Source: Collinsella sp.
GTDB taxonomy: Bacteria; Actinomycetota; Coriobacteriia; Coriobacteriales; Coriobacteriaceae
Length of the DNA stretch: 12,861 bases
Direction of reading: 5' to 3'
Assembly (NCBI GenBank): GCA_019413955.1
Contig: DXMX01000018.1
Coordinates: 12,910-25,770 of the forward strand
This document shows, piece after piece, positions 11,627-12,861 of the stretch. Numbering within the stretch: position 1 is the stretch's first letter; each line of letters opens with the position of its first letter. A program made the translations under genes and the position numbers. A model generated the notes under the pieces. It ran no database searches and had not been told where the DNA came from. It saw nothing but the letters and a program-made list of their open reading frames with translations.

Positions 11627-12861
11627 ATGGATAACCTTGCCAAACCCACGAACCGAGCGCTGTTTTTGGTCAGCGTTGCCGTGACCGGTGCACTCGCGGG
11701 TGCCGCAGTCTGGCTGTTCTTTTTTGCGATGGAGCACGGTATCGACTATCTATGGACTGAGATTCCGCACGCGCTGGGCGTCGCTTCGCCCGAGCTTGCC
11801 AGCGGCCCGTTTGGCTTTCTGCCGTACCCGTTTTTTGTCTGCCTGCTGGGCGGCCTGTTAATCGGTCTGTACGAAAAGATGACAGGCACCAAGACCGATG
11901 ACCTCAACCAGGTGATGGCTAAGGTTAAGCAAGACGGGCGCTACCCGTACGACAACCTGGGCAAGCTTTCGCTCGCGGCATTGCTACCGCTGCTGTTTGG
12001 CGGAAGCATTGGACCGGAGGCCGGCCTGACCGGCGTTATCGCCGGTCTGTGCAGCTGGGTCGGCGACCGCATGCGTCGCTTTGGCGCCGAGTTTAGGGAG
12101 CTCACGTTGCTGGGCACCCAGGCTGCCCTGACGGCGCTCTTTACCGCGCCCGTCTTTGGCTTTGTGGCGCCGCTTGCCGGTAGCACCGACGGCCAGGGTG
12201 AAGACGCCGACGATGAGTCCGCGTCCGGCGAGATCACCATCAAGCTGCCCAAGGCGCAAAAGACGGTGGTCTACGGTATTGCGATTGCCGGCGGTCTGGG
12301 CACCTACCTGCTGCTTGGACAGCTTGTGGGCGGCGGCATGGGCATGCCCAGGTTCGAGTCCGCCGAGGTGGGCAACCTAGAGCTTACCTGGCTCGTCCCT
12401 CTGTCGTTGATCGGCACCGTCTGCGGCTGGCTGTACTTTGTCTCTGAGCATGCAAGCGAGGCACTGTCCCATGCAATAGGGGAGCGTCCTGTCGTCAAGG
12501 CCATGCTGGCCGGTCTGGCACTCGCCATCTGTGGCACGGTCCTGCCCTATACCATGTTTGCCGGCGAGACCCAGGCCGACGTGCTCATGGAAACCTATCT
12601 GACCATTCCCGCTGGCGTGCTTATCGCGACCGGTCTTGTTAAGGCCATGCTGACGCCCGCCCTCATCAACCTTGGTTGGCGCGGCGGTCACTTCTTCCCG
12701 GTTATCTTCTCGGGCGTAAGCCTGGGCTATGGCCTTGCCATCCTCACCGGCGCAGATCCGGTCTTTTGCGTCGCCGTCTGCACGGCATCGACGATGGGTG
12801 CGGTCATGCGCCAGCCGGTCATGGTCGTGGGCCTGCTGCTCATGTGCTTCCCACTCAAGGG
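11627..12861 (+). CDS. ClC-family chloride channel/transporter, cut by the window end
   Basis: The first 411 residues of a polytopic membrane protein with no stop before the edge. ClC landmarks in order: FGGSIGPEAGL at 124-134 (the GxxGP anion motif), FTAPVFG at 172-178 matching the usual FNAPLAG, and GGHFFPVIFSG at 353-363 (the GxFxP motif). Family members form dimers, each subunit with its own anion pathway. In E. coli ClC the gating glutamate is the third residue of GREGP; here the place is I128, and the second, proton-side glutamate also appears lost (FVAPLAG instead of ILFIIEE). A proton-coupled exchanger is thus unlikely and a passive channel more so (inference). An acidic insert (GEDADDESASGE, 191-202) sits between helices. 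GGAGGA precedes the ATG by four bases. The potassium channel lies 0.7 kb upstream. Confidence 0.87.
   Translation, partial: MDNLAKPTNRALFLVSVAVTGALAGAAVWLFFFAMEHGIDYLWTEIPHALGVASPELASGPFGFLPYPFFVCLLGGLLIGLYEKMTGTKTDDLNQVMAKVKQDGRYPYDNLGKLSLAALLPLLFGGSIGPEAGLTGVIAGLCSWVGDRMRRFGAEFRELTLLGTQAALTALFTAPVFGFVAPLAGSTDGQGEDADDESASGEITIKLPKAQKTVVYGIAIAGGLGTYLLLGQLVGGGMGMPRFESAEVGNLELTWLVPLSLIGTVCGWLYFVSEHASEALSHAIGERPVVKAMLAGLALAICGTVLPYTMFAGETQADVLMETYLTIPAGVLIATGLVKAMLTPALINLGWRGGHFFPVIFSGVSLGYGLAILTGADPVFCVAVCTASTMGAVMRQPVMVVGLLLMCFPLK

Overview
The window (about 60% GC, dense genes, short gaps, good GGAG-type ribosome sites) looks like chromosome from a high-GC Gram-positive anaerobe of the Coriobacteriia, most probably Collinsella or a close relative. 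This rests on protein style, on a lipoprotein sensor system, and on the GGGGACGTTCTT..GACTAGTC inverted repeats that I associate with such genomes. No species-level marker is present. I see no tRNA or rRNA gene, transposase or CRISPR array, and no gene-free stretch exceeds 300 bases. The longest gaps are 164-333 and 10262-10505, and both are filled largely by inverted repeats.

Region 1 (1-2340), redox, regulation and tRNA. The end of a gene that may be a tRNA-dihydrouridine synthase runs into two inverted repeats. A CPYC glutaredoxin and, upstream of it on the minus strand, an unusual regulator (XRE HTH + zinc ribbon + TipAS-like C-terminus) probably form one transcription unit. Its promoter carries a palindrome. 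Divergent from it is trmO (t6A37 tRNA methyltransferase), which may be translated from a leaderless mRNA.

Region 2 (2341-3810). A PLP-dependent MalY/PatB-type C-S lyase stands alone between a possible promoter and a weak hairpin.

Region 3 (3760-10261), the main feature: two large hybrid sensor kinases whose genes converge. On the plus strand a solute-binding lipoprotein gene overlaps by ATGA with a hybrid histidine kinase with its own extracytoplasmic sensor domain. On the minus strand a BvgS/EvgS-type kinase has two solute-binding (Venus flytrap) domains fused in front of a very similar kinase-receiver core, and is followed 40 bases later by a NimA/PPOX-type flavin protein gene. A perfect 17-bp hairpin separates the two converging units. 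Neither kinase has an HPt domain, and no HPt protein, DNA-binding response regulator or ABC permease/ATPase is in the window, so the outputs lie elsewhere.

Region 4 (10262-12861). After a second copy of the inverted repeat come a small two-helix potassium channel, a LOG-family nucleotide hydrolase and the start of a ClC-family chloride transporter/channel that lacks the glutamates expected of a proton-coupled exchanger. The last gene runs off the window.

I do not see a clearly new defence or mobile system. The most distinctive items are the paired split/fused flytrap kinases, the XRE-zinc ribbon-TipAS fusion, the repeat family, and the divergent ClC.
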